This document shows, piece after piece, positions 33,224 through 41,393 of a stretch of 59,612 nucleotides of DNA. A model generated the notes under the pieces. The model was given only the letters and a program-made list of their open reading frames with translations, did not search any database and had not been told where the DNA came from. Source of the DNA: Betaproteobacteria bacterium (lineage in GTDB: Bacteria > Pseudomonadota > Gammaproteobacteria > Burkholderiales > SG8-41); the NCBI GenBank assembly GCA_029863175.1, contig JAOTVX010000021.1:1-59612 (forward strand), given 5' to 3'. How positions within the stretch are numbered: position 1 is the first letter of the stretch; every line of letters begins with the position of its first letter. The position numbers and the translations under genes are program-made.

Positions 33224-35539
33224 CTAGACCGGATTCCCACGGCGGCCGGTGAGCGCCGCAGCGAGGAGCAGCGATAATACCGAGCCGAGCGCAACGGTCA
33301 CGCCGATCGCATGTAGCACGGGCGTTTCGGACAGCGACAGGCAGCCGAAGGCCGCGAGCGTGGTCGCGCCGCAGACCACGAGCGAGAGCTGTGTGCGCGC
33401 CTGCTCCGCTGTATCACCCTGCGGCCGCTCGAAAAACAGCGCGTAGTTGAGCCCCATGCCCACGACCAGCAGCAGTGCGACGAGATTGAAGAGCGAGAGC
33501 CGCTCTCCGAGCAGCAGCAGGATCGCGACGTCCAGCACCACAGCGGCGAGGGCGGGCACGAGCACGCGCAGGGCACGGGCTGCGCTGCGCAGGCCCCAGG
33601 CGAGCACGACCGTCATGCACAGCAACCCCAGCGCGATGAGCCACAGCGACTGGTCGCGGTAGCTGTTGACGAGCCGATTGGACTCGCCCTTGAGATCGAG
33701 GAGCTGGTGTCCCGCCCGGCTCGCGGCGAGCGACAGCGCCTCCGGCGCCCGCACGCCGCGCAGCGGCGCAAGCACGGTCCACCCCTGCTGGTCACGGATC
33801 AGGAGGGATTCGACCTTGAGCGAGAGCATGGAGTCGCGCAAGGCTTCCGCCTCGAGCGGCGGGCCCGCGCGATTGCGTTCGACCGCGTCGAGGAACGGCG
33901 CGAACAGCCCCTCCCGGAACGGCAAATCGCGCATGGCGGTATCGAGGTTGCCTGCCAGTGTCGCGGCGTCCGGGAGCGCTGCGCGCCGCGCCGCCTGCGT
34001 CTTTGCGCTAGGCAGGTAACGGGACGGTACGTCGAACCCGGCGAGCAAACCCCGCGCGACGCTCTCTCCTAGCCACGCGGCCGCGGCCTCGCTCGCCTGC
34101 AGCGCGGCTTCGCGGTTCTTCCCCCGCGCGACCACGATATAGCGCACGTCGGGAGCGCCGAGCTCATTGCGCAGGGCACGATCCCGCAACTTGGCCGCCT
34201 CCGGGACGGGCGTGAGATTGGCCAGGTCGTCGTCCCACAGGCGCTCGTGGCGCCACACCACCACGGCAAGCCCCGCGGCCACTAGGAGAACAACGACCCA
34301 TCGTGCACCGCGCCCGCTCGTCGCCAGCATCGACAGGTCGAATGGGGCCGCGCGGGCCCTGCGCGGCGCGAACACCCCGGGCGCGAGGGCGGGCAGCACC
34401 CAGCGTGTCGTCAAGCCTGCAGCCGTGGCGCCCATGATCGTGAGCACGCCGAGCTGCGCGAGTCCCTCGAAGCTCGAGAGCGCCATCGCCAGTGCGCCGA
34501 AGACGGTGGTCAGCACGGCCAGCCGGAGCGTGCTGCCGATGCGCGCCAGCGTCGCATCGAGGCGCTCGCCGACGGCCGCCTGCGTGAAGAGATAGCTCGG
34601 ATAGTCGACGGCCTCCCCGATCAGCATCGCCCCAAATCCCAGCGTGATTCCGTGGACCTCGCCAAAGCCGAGACTGACTGCAGTTACCCCGACGAGGAGG
34701 CCGGTTGCCACGGGCAGCATGCTCGCGGCCACCGTCACAGCCGAGCGATAGACCGCAAACAGAATCGCGATGACGAGGACCGCCGCCAGCGCGGCGAGTC
34801 GCCACGCTTCGCCCTCGATCGTCGAGCGAACCTGTGAAGCAAAGACACCCGGCCCCGAGAGCACGATACGCCCGCCTTCCGGCTGAATGGCCGCAAAGGC
34901 GTCTCGAATCGACTGGATCGCGCGCCGCTGCGCCTCCACATCGAAGCCCGCGGCGCGCGTCTCCGCGACCAAAAGCGCCCGTGCGCCGTCGCGTGAGAAC
35001 CACACACCATGGCGCCTGCCCGGGGCGCCGTCCGGGATCATGAGCCGCGCGAGCTCGCGCATCTCACCGGTCGGATCCGACGGCAGCAGCGGGCGGATGA
35101 ACGCCCCGGCTGGTGAGGACAGCAGCTCGAGGCTTTCGCGGAGCGCCGAGTGCAGGCCCGCGACGGAAAACCGCTCCGGGCTGATGGCCGGGCTCAGCAC
35201 GTAACGATGCGCGAATAGGAGTTCGCGCTCCTTCTTCAGCGCGCCCGGACCGCCATTGCTGACCGAAGAGAAGAGCTCTCTCGTCTTCAGCCGGCCCGCG
35301 AGCTTGGTGCTGGCACGCGCGAGCGCCGTGTCGGGCGCGCCTTCGAGCGCAATCAATATCAGGCGGGACGCGACGCCGTCGCGCAGCTGGCCGACCAGTA
35401 CCCGCTGGACGGGCGTTGCCGACGGGGGCAGGAAAACCGTGAGGTCCGTCGTGACCGACAAATTCCGGTACAGCCAGGTACCGCAGGCGACGCACGCGAC
35501 CAGCCAGATCGCCAGCATTACCTTCCACAGCCCTCTCAT
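33224..35539 (-). CDS. MMPL/RND-type exporter
   Basis: 771 aa from the ATG at 35539, which overlaps the LolA-like stop (ATGA). One N-terminal helix, a periplasmic domain of about 220 residues, a helix bundle (from about residue 225 to 380), a second periplasmic domain and a second bundle up to the C-terminus. GEAVDYPSYLFT and VGMGLNYALFF mark the two RND-type helix-4 regions. It is expected to move a lipidic product across the inner membrane, as inferred for ApeN-like proteins. Its partner is the LolA-like protein upstream. Confidence 0.85.
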   Translation of the reverse strand: MRGLWKVMLAIWLVACVACGTWLYRNLSVTTDLTVFLPPSATPVQRVLVGQLRDGVASRLILIALEGAPDTALARASTKLAGRLKTRELFSSVSNGGPGALKKERELLFAHRYVLSPAISPERFSVAGLHSALRESLELLSSPAGAFIRPLLPSDPTGEMRELARLMIPDGAPGRRHGVWFSRDGARALLVAETRAAGFDVEAQRRAIQSIRDAFAAIQPEGGRIVLSGPGVFASQVRSTIEGEAWRLAALAAVLVIAILFAVYRSAVTVAASMLPVATGLLVGVTAVSLGFGEVHGITLGFGAMLIGEAVDYPSYLFTQAAVGERLDATLARIGSTLRLAVLTTVFGALAMALSSFEGLAQLGVLTIMGATAAGLTTRWVLPALAPGVFAPRRARAAPFDLSMLATSGRGARWVVVLLVAAGLAVVVWRHERLWDDDLANLTPVPEAAKLRDRALRNELGAPDVRYIVVARGKNREAALQASEAAAAWLGESVARGLLAGFDVPSRYLPSAKTQAARRAALPDAATLAGNLDTAMRDLPFREGLFAPFLDAVERNRAGPPLEAEALRDSMLSLKVESLLIRDQQGWTVLAPLRGVRAPEALSLAASRAGHQLLDLKGESNRLVNSYRDQSLWLIALGLLCMTVVLAWGLRSAARALRVLVPALAAVVLDVAILLLLGERLSLFNLVALLLVVGMGLNYALFFERPQGDTAEQARTQLSLVVCGATTLAAFGCLSLSETPVLHAIGVTVALGSVLSLLLAAALTGRRGNPV

Positions 35540-36126
35540 CTGAATTCTTCGTTGATTTCCATGACGGTGCGATCCCCGCTCCTCTCGTCCACCTCGATCC
35601 GCTCGATACGCGGACCCGCGCCCTTCACCGTCACGGCGTTTACGTATTCCGCCAGTTCCTGATCGTGGGGCCTCAGGCGTAGCCACCACTCGCCGCGGTT
35701 TCCGCCGACCTCGACCTTGTAGAAGCGCTCGAGCGCTCCGAGATCGCCCGCGCGCGTCGCGCGGATGCTCTCCACCAGGCCCGCAATACCCGGCGCTCTC
35801 GTGATCGTTATCGTCGTCTTCCGGCCGCGTGTCCGGTTGTCGATGGTCATCTGCCCGCGTTCCAGCACGATGCGCTCGTCATAAGGAAAGGAAACATGTT
35901 TCTCCAGCCGGTCGGGCCGCTCGTAGAGCAGGGTACCGCGCGACACGAGGGGCGCTGTCAGCAAGGCGCTATGCCGCGTCTCGACAAATCGCGCGCTCGC
36001 GCGTTCCACGCTAGCGAGCAATCGCATGAGCACCTGCTCGTCGAGATCCGCTGCAGCCGCGGCACTCCCCAGCAGGCCGCTCACGCACGCGACGAGAGCC
36101 AGCTCAGCGCGCGCCTTCATCCTCAT
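35536..36126 (-). CDS. LolA-like periplasmic lipid carrier
   Basis: About 196 aa from the ATG at 36126 (or 36120). Signal peptide ending LGSAAAAADLDEQV, then a LolA/COG2834 pattern: RFVETRHSALLTAPLVSRGTLLYERPDRLEKHVSFPYDERIVLERGQMTI (in pieces). It overlaps the acyltransferase gene by about 20 nt. In aryl-polyene clusters such a protein works with the MMPL exporter to place the product in the outer membrane. Confidence 0.8.
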   Translation of the reverse strand: MRMKARAELALVACVSGLLGSAAAAADLDEQVLMRLLASVERASARFVETRHSALLTAPLVSRGTLLYERPDRLEKHVSFPYDERIVLERGQMTIDNRTRGRKTTITITRAPGIAGLVESIRATRAGDLGALERFYKVEVGGNRGEWWLRLRPHDQELAEYVNAVTVKGAGPRIERIEVDERSGDRTVMEINEEFR

Positions 36127-37009
36127 CCCAAAAATCGTAGAAGTTGAACCAGTTGTAGGGAGCCTGCCGGGTATGATGCTCCAGCCGCGCGACGTAGCGC
36201 TCGAGCAGCCTCTCGGCCGTCGCTGAACGCGCCTCGCGCGACACCAGCGCTCCTTCCGTGAGCGTCTCCAGGTGCAGCTCGTAGCGTGCGCCGCCACGGT
36301 ATAGACCGAAGAACATCACCACGGGCGCCCCCAGCGCCCCGGCCAGCAGCAGCGGCCCGAGCGGAAAGCGGGCTGTCGCACCCAGGAAACTGCATGGGCG
36401 TGTTCTGCTGCCGCGATAGGGACGGTCGCCGAGGATTCCGACGATTTCCCCGTGCTCGAGACACTCCCTCACCCGAAGAATCGCGTCGGGTCGGCCGGGG
36501 TCGATCACTCGCTCGCGCAGATCCGGAGCCAGGTTCGCCAGCGCCCGGCCCGTTTTCCCGGCATTGGCCTCATGCATGACAACGTTGACCGCGTAGTGTG
36601 TGTAGAACCGGCTCAGCGCGCGCAACACCTCGAAGCTGCCCAGATGGGAGCCGAGCAGAATGCAGCCGCGGCCCATAGCGAGCAGCCGGTCGACGTCGCC
36701 GGCGCCATTCACGACGATGTCGAAAGGCTCGTACTGGCCGCGCACGAGGAACACGCGATCATGCACGGTCGCGGCAAAGGCATGGTAATGGCGCAGCACA
36801 TCGCTGCTGTGCGGCTCACGGCCCAGCGCCCGCGCGAGATAGGCCCGCGAGGCCCGGCGCGAGCGGGGCGAGAACGCGAAGAAGTAAAGACAGATCGGAT
36901 AAAGCAGCCAGCGCGTTGCCGCGCGCCCGAGCGCCCGTGTCAGCCACGTGATGAGCCCGATGGCCGCTGGGCTGCCACGCTCGGGCTCGGCAAGCCACGC
37001 CGCGCTCAT
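36104..37009 (-). CDS. LpxL/HtrB-like acyltransferase
   Basis: 301 aa from the ATG at 37009. The acyltransferase H-X4-E motif is HLGSFE in ILLGSHLGSFEVLRAL; GILGDRPYRGSRTRPCSFLGATARFPLGPLLLA (in pieces) is typical of the lauroyl-acyltransferase family. It has an N-terminal membrane-anchoring segment. It corresponds to the acyltransferase half of ApeJ-type fusion proteins. It begins 8 nt after the small dehydratase gene. Confidence 0.85.
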   Translation of the reverse strand: MSAAWLAEPERGSPAAIGLITWLTRALGRAATRWLLYPICLYFFAFSPRSRRASRAYLARALGREPHSSDVLRHYHAFAATVHDRVFLVRGQYEPFDIVVNGAGDVDRLLAMGRGCILLGSHLGSFEVLRALSRFYTHYAVNVVMHEANAGKTGRALANLAPDLRERVIDPGRPDAILRVRECLEHGEIVGILGDRPYRGSRTRPCSFLGATARFPLGPLLLAGALGAPVVMFFGLYRGGARYELHLETLTEGALVSREARSATAERLLERYVARLEHHTRQAPYNWFNFYDFWDEDEGAR

Positions 37010-37016
37010 GTCGCGC

Positions 37017-37316
37017 CTATGCGGCCGCAGCGGCGCTGAGGCCCAGGGCACCCGCTGCGATCAAGGTCTCCGCGCGCAACACGCGAAACTTGACCGTGGC
37101 CCCTGCGCCGCGTTCCAGCTCGATGTCAAAGGCCTCGCCGGGTCGGAGCACGGCGTGAAACCGCGCCGTCGGTATCGCGTTCACCGCGGCACCCAGCGTG
37201 GCGCCGACCGCCCGCAGGACTCGACCCAGCAGCAGCACGCCGGGGACGATCGGATTGCCGGGGAAATGCCCCGCGAGAGCCGGATGCGCCGGGTCGACGA
37301 AATCCCGGACGCGCAT
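37017..37316 (-). CDS. ApeI-like small dehydratase
   Basis: 99 aa from the ATG at 37316 (a GTG precedes it). FabA/FabZ-type signature HPALAGHFPGNPIVPGVLLL near the N-terminus, with the catalytic-type His. It is shorter than FabZ (about 150 aa), as usual for the dehydratase domain in aryl-polyene clusters. It overlaps the adenylating-enzyme stop by 1 nt (TGATG). Confidence 0.8.
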   Translation of the reverse strand: MRVRDFVDPAHPALAGHFPGNPIVPGVLLLGRVLRAVGATLGAAVNAIPTARFHAVLRPGEAFDIELERGAGATVKFRVLRAETLIAAGALGLSAAAAA

Positions 37317-38662
37317 CACGCGCTCCGCCGGCTTCGCGCCTGAGCCGCCTCCGCGAGCGCGAGCAAACCCTCACGCGGAATTTTGCCCGTCGCCCCGCGC
37401 GGGAGCGCGTCGACGATCAGCAGGGGGCGCGGCAGGAACACCGAATCGATGCGCTCACGCAGGGCGCGCAGGATCGCCCCGGCGTCGAGCTCGGGGGCGA
37501 CAACCAACGCGGCAAGCCGCGCCTCCCCCGGCGGACAATCGTCAGGAACGAAGAATACGCCGTCGCGCACGCCGGGCACACGTTGCAACTCGTGATTGAG
37601 CGCTTCGAGCGAGACGCGTTTGCCCGCAATCTTCGCCATATCACCGGGCCGCCCGAGGAAAGTGAATTCGGTGTCGCTGTTAAGCTCGATGTGATCCGGC
37701 AGCCTCATCGGGTGCGGGAGATGTCCTCCCTCCACCCAGGTATCCGGGCCTTTCTGTTGCAACCGCATGCCGAAACGAACGTGCCAGCGCTCGGTGCGAG
37801 CCAGACGGCGCACGGCAACGGCCCCGGCTTCCGTACAGCCGTAGATCTCCTGGACTGGCGCCGCCCACATCTGCTCGGCTTCCCGCACGAGTTCCACTGA
37901 TAGCGGCATAGTCGCGCAAACAATTCCTGCGAGCCCCGGCAGTGACGCGCGGTCGGCGACACATGCCCGCAGGTGCAACGGCGTTGTCGCAAGCCAGCGA
38001 TTCGCGGGCATTCCAGCCAAAGCTGTGGTCACGTCGGCCGGCAACAAGGGAATCCCCGAATGCACCGAGGCGCCGTTCTGCAGCGGCAGCATCACGGTCG
38101 TCTCGAGGCCATAAACATGCTGGGGCGGCACGGTACCGAGAACGCAGCAGGCGTCGTTCCCTGCCATACCCAGATCGGAGTATAGAGATCGGGCGTCGGA
38201 GACCAGCGAGCCCCAGGTCTTCGAATGCGCCTGAGGCCGCCCGGTGCTGCCCGAAGTAAACGCGACCAACGCGTCCAGATCGGAAGGAAGCTGCGGCACC
38301 GCTGCAGCGCCTTCGAGCGCGCACCACGGCGGCACTATGAACGCCGGCAGCCCTGCGGGCAGATCCCCGCTGTCCGCGAGGAAATAGCTGTCGGGATGGC
38401 TGACGCAGAGGTCGCGCACGACGCCGGGCGCCTTCGAGTACGGCAACAGGCTTACCTGTTGCGCGATGAGCGCGGCCGCGAAGCCCAGCATGAAGTTCAG
38501 GCGATCTTCGCACACGTTCAGGACGTAGCGCCGGCGCGGCAAGACCGCCGCAAGCTGCGTGGCCGCGGCGCAAAAGCGCGCCGCGCTGATCGGCTCCCCG
38601 CCCGACCAGCTCACGGTTGCGCTCGGCTCGAACCCGCTGAGGAGAGGAAACTCAGTGCTCAC
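37316..38662 (-). CDS. AMP-forming acyl/aryl-CoA ligase-like enzyme
   Basis: 448 aa from a GTG at 38662. ANL superfamily motifs: P-loop VAFTSGSTGRPQAHSKTW, EIYGCTEAGAVAVR, FLGRPGDMAKIAGKRVSLEALN and the catalytic Lys in LPRGATGKIPRE. It is expected to activate an aryl or acyl starter acid, such as 4-hydroxybenzoate, and load it on the ACP. It is ApeH-like by position. The spacing to the upstream membrane protein is 3 nt. Confidence 0.82.
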   Translation of the reverse strand: MSTEFPLLSGFEPSATVSWSGGEPISAARFCAAATQLAAVLPRRRYVLNVCEDRLNFMLGFAAALIAQQVSLLPYSKAPGVVRDLCVSHPDSYFLADSGDLPAGLPAFIVPPWCALEGAAAVPQLPSDLDALVAFTSGSTGRPQAHSKTWGSLVSDARSLYSDLGMAGNDACCVLGTVPPQHVYGLETTVMLPLQNGASVHSGIPLLPADVTTALAGMPANRWLATTPLHLRACVADRASLPGLAGIVCATMPLSVELVREAEQMWAAPVQEIYGCTEAGAVAVRRLARTERWHVRFGMRLQQKGPDTWVEGGHLPHPMRLPDHIELNSDTEFTFLGRPGDMAKIAGKRVSLEALNHELQRVPGVRDGVFFVPDDCPPGEARLAALVVAPELDAGAILRALRERIDSVFLPRPLLIVDALPRGATGKIPREGLLALAEAAQARSRRSA

Positions 38663-38665
38663 TCT

Positions 38666-39292
38666 CTAGCTCCCGTCCGCGTGCCGCGGGAAGATACGGT
38701 AGGTGTGCAAGCGCCGCACCAACTCGCCAGGGCTCGCGTGACGATAATGCCGGTAGCGAAGGCGCCGATAGAGATATTCGAGCGCGAAGAAAACCACAAC
38801 CAGCGCGTAGTTCAGCAGATTGGTGAATAGCGACCAGGCGGCCGTGGAACCCCATAACGCGAGGCTGAGGGAAACAACCGCCATCAGCGCAAAGAATGCG
38901 GCCCACAATCCGGTCAGCACCCGCGTGTAACGTACGAGATCCGGCGGCAAATCGCTGCCGCGTTCGATGCGCGCAAACCGGCCGACCAACGGCTCCCGGC
39001 CAGGTCGCAAGGTGCCGGCAAAGGCGGCGCACAGCGCAAGATTGAGTGCGAGCGGCGGCGCATAAAGCAGGACGCCGGGGAACAACGAGGAAAGTCCGAT
39101 ACCCAGGCCAAGGGTCAGCAGCCCGAGGAATACCGCCCCCGCCCCCTGAAACCGTCCGGATAAGAGGGCCCAGGTGACGAGAGCGATTCCGCTCGCGGGC
39201 CAGAGCGGCTCCTGCGTCACCGCTCCCAGATGATTCAACAACGGGTAAGAACAGCACGCGGCGATTGCGAGGATAGCCGTGCGCCGGGACAT
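38666..39292 (-). CDS. Membrane protein of the aryl-polyene-like operon
   Basis: 208 aa, ATG at 39292. About six hydrophobic helices, ending with a basic tail FALEYLYRRLRYRHYRHASPGELVRRLHTYR. It corresponds to the COG4648-type membrane protein (ApeG-like) that lies between the ACP and adenylating-enzyme genes in such clusters. The function is unknown. Confidence 0.75.
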   Translation of the reverse strand: MSRRTAILAIAACCSYPLLNHLGAVTQEPLWPASGIALVTWALLSGRFQGAGAVFLGLLTLGLGIGLSSLFPGVLLYAPPLALNLALCAAFAGTLRPGREPLVGRFARIERGSDLPPDLVRYTRVLTGLWAAFFALMAVVSLSLALWGSTAAWSLFTNLLNYALVVVFFALEYLYRRLRYRHYRHASPGELVRRLHTYRIFPRHADGS

Positions 39293-39300
39293 GAAAGGCG

Positions 39301-39567
39301 TTACCGCGTGCGATGCTGAGCGATATGCGCGCTCAGCGCGCGCAGCGACGAGAATATGCGCCGATTGTCCGGATCATCCGAGCGCAGCTGAAATCCGTAC
39401 CGCCGCGAGATGGCAAGCGCTACTTCGAGCAAATCGATCGAATCGAGCCCAAGGCCCTCGCCGAACAGCTGCACGTCGGGGTCGAGCGCGTCGGCTGCCT
39501 GGTCGAGATTGACCGCCTCGACGATCAACTGCGCCACCTCCCCTACGAATTCCGTCTGCTCCAACAC
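39301..39567 (-). CDS. Acyl carrier protein
   Basis: 88 aa from a GTG at 39567 (AGGGG about 9 nt upstream). Phosphopantetheine site GLGLDSIDLLEVA with Ser43. It is the first gene of the operon ending at 29995. Aryl-polyene clusters often carry two ACP genes; only one is seen here. Confidence 0.88.
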   Translation of the reverse strand: MLEQTEFVGEVAQLIVEAVNLDQAADALDPDVQLFGEGLGLDSIDLLEVALAISRRYGFQLRSDDPDNRRIFSSLRALSAHIAQHRTR

Positions 39568-39637
39568 CCTGTTTTCCCCTGTCCGCTTCGCTAGGAGATG
39601 ACTATGATACCGTGCCGGCGCCCGCTGTGAAGATTAT

Positions 39638-39697
39638 GGTTCCGGCCTCGATTGTCGGGCAGCCCCCGAAATCGAGGCCCGTCACGACGGCGGAACC
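39638..39697. repeat. Nested inverted repeat upstream of the ACP gene
   Basis: The outer arms GGTTCCG (39638-39644) and CGGAACC (39691-39697) enclose a 10-bp stem, GGCCTCGATT (39644-39653) with AATCGAGGCC (39670-39679). It lies between the lipoprotein stop and the operon start on the same strand, so it could terminate one transcript or sit in the leader of the other. Confidence 0.55.
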
Positions 39698-39729
39698 GAA
39701 GTCCGGTGGCCGCGACGGGTGGGCAAGCG

Positions 39730-40122
39730 CTACATAAGGTTCAGTTGGGTGCGTATGCCCCGGTCCAGATTCTGAATCCATCCGTTGTAGTTGCTGTGGA
39801 TATTGGTCCCGTCGTACTGAAGATCAGTGCTTTCTTTGTACGTAATGCTGTACGAACTCAGGCTGTAGTTCACGTCCACCACGGCAACGTGGGTGCGCAG
39901 GTGCAGCGACGCCAGTATATGGCCCGGTTTCGTTACCTTCATCTGCCAGCCAAGACCCCCGCCTGCGCGCATGATCGCTTTCGAAACGTCGTCCAGCGTC
40001 AGGTTAGCTTTCGACGAAGTCACGGGCGCGTTGCTGACGTTGTACACCGGAGCCGACCGGCAGCCAACGATTAACAGCGCAAAAACCGACGCCAGTATTG
40101 CCGCCCATTTGCTTGTGTTCAT
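39730..40122 (-). CDS. Small lipoprotein, unknown function
   Basis: 130 aa from the ATG at 40122 with GGGAGA upstream. Lipobox ALLIVGC, then a mature domain beginning RSAPVYNVSNAPV with a repeated beta pattern and a LDDVSKAIMRAGGGLGWQM helix. Proteins of this appearance are common in betaproteobacteria but unassigned. Confidence 0.75.
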   Translation of the reverse strand: MNTSKWAAILASVFALLIVGCRSAPVYNVSNAPVTSSKANLTLDDVSKAIMRAGGGLGWQMKVTKPGHILASLHLRTHVAVVDVNYSLSSYSITYKESTDLQYDGTNIHSNYNGWIQNLDRGIRTQLNLM

Positions 40123-40353
40123 GGCCTGTCTCCCATAGGAAAAGTCGCATCTGACCCCCAGCGTTCCCAACGAACCCTGCCGCGACCATATTATAGGAAT
40201 AGCCGGTATCGTCAGCCATCCCATGAATGGAGGAATCCAAGTGCCTGGCACAACCCCCATTTTTGCAGGTAGTGCTTCTGCTGCGATCGGCGTCAACGCG
40301 CTGCCTGGTGGCGCAGCCTGCGAAGTCGAGGCGATCTTCCAGGTCCCGTAAAC

Positions 40354-40376
40354 GGCGCTAGCAGAGAGCTAGCGCC
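40354..40376 (-). terminator. 9-bp perfect hairpin at the M48 peptidase 3' end
   Basis: GGCGCTAGC pairs with GCTAGCGCC over a 5-nt loop and includes the stop codon of the peptidase. The T-run downstream is weak (GTTTAC). Confidence 0.5.
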
Positions 40377-41190
40377 GGCGCGACGCTTCGTACAGCGGTA
40401 TGACCTTGGCTGCGTAGCCCTGCAGGTCGCGGATGCGATTCTGGGGAGAAGGATGGGTCGATAGGAATTGCGGCGGCCCGCCGCCGCTTGCCCGCGCCAT
40501 TTTCTGCCACAACGTTACGGCCGCGCGCGGGTCGTAGCCCGCCCGTGCAGCCAGCTCGACACCGACGCGGTCAGCCTCTTGCTCGTGCCCGCGCGAGTTT
40601 GGCAGGTTGATCGTGACGTCGGTGACCACCTGCGCCAGCTGAACGGTGGAATTGCTCGCACCGACCGCTGCGCCGAGAACCGATAGCGCGAGCCCCTGCG
40701 CCATCGCCTGGGAAGCGCGCTCGCGACCGTGCTCGCGCAGCGCATGCGCGATCTCGTGGCCCATCACCGCCGCGAGCTCGTCGTCCGTCACCCGCAAGCG
40801 ATCGATGAGTCCGGAATAAACCGCCATCTTGCCGCCCGGCATGCACCACGCGTTGATCTCCTTGGAAGTGATGACGTTCGATTCCCAAGCCCAGCGCGGC
40901 GCATCCGGCCGGAACGCGCCGGAAGCGGCTGCCAGCCGCAACGCAATCACGCGCACGCGCGCAACCTGCGCCGGATCGCGGTTCAGCGCGCCTTTCGCGG
41001 CCGCCTTTTTGAGCTCCTGGCGGTATGCCTGGACAGCACTCTTATTGACCTGCTCCGACGAAACGAGCATCGTCTGCTGCCGATCCACACCCACCGCTCC
41101 CGGCCGGGTCGTCTGCACGGTCTGACACGAGGTCAGGGCCAGCATCCATGCCAGCAGCCCACCTCGCAAAATGAAGGCCATCGTTCTCAT
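40369..41190 (-). CDS. M48 family metallopeptidase lipoprotein
   Basis: 273 aa from the ATG at 41190 (a GTG at 41199 is in frame). Signal sequence with lipobox LALTSC. Zinc motif HEIAH in LAAVMGHEIAHALREHG, a third ligand in HEQEADRVGVELAARAGYDP, and the late FLSTHPSPQNRI motif. It is similar to the periplasmic Oma1-like peptidases such as LoiP/YcaL, which degrade or quality-control outer-membrane proteins. Confidence 0.9.
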   Translation of the reverse strand: MRTMAFILRGGLLAWMLALTSCQTVQTTRPGAVGVDRQQTMLVSSEQVNKSAVQAYRQELKKAAAKGALNRDPAQVARVRVIALRLAAASGAFRPDAPRWAWESNVITSKEINAWCMPGGKMAVYSGLIDRLRVTDDELAAVMGHEIAHALREHGRERASQAMAQGLALSVLGAAVGASNSTVQLAQVVTDVTINLPNSRGHEQEADRVGVELAARAGYDPRAAVTLWQKMARASGGGPPQFLSTHPSPQNRIRDLQGYAAKVIPLYEASRRR

Positions 41191-41280
41191 ATCGTCCACG
41201 CGGCACCAAGCCCTGACCTTAGTTCAAATACAGGGAAACCCTCAGTGCCTTCGCTTTTTGCGTCCGGGGTAGCTTAATCG

Positions 41281-41379
41281 AAAAAATGGGCTCGGTGTCC
41301 AATCGTGAAAGACATCAGCCCGGCATTCTCACGTCAGAAGAGCGGATACTCGGGCGCGGTCCTTCCGAGCCCATTTTTT
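41281..41379 (-). promoter_or_regulatory. Long hairpin with T-run, possible terminator or attenuator
   Basis: A 15-nt arm AAAAAATGGGCTCGG (41281-41295) pairs with CCGAGCCCATTTTTT (41365-41379) across 69 nt. Read on the minus strand, the second arm ends in a T-run, like a terminator. A competing shorter stem, CTCGG with CCGAG, is also possible within the loop side. It lies between the membrane hydrolase stop and the M48 gene. Confidence 0.5.
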
Positions 41380-41393
41380 TGCGAGTCCATTTT

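Noticed and set aside
40223..40351. 42-aa plus-strand frame between the lipoprotein and M48 peptidase
   Set aside because: It starts at an ATG without a convincing ribosome site, has no recognisable family, and overlaps leader and terminator sequence of the flanking minus-strand genes. Too weak to list.
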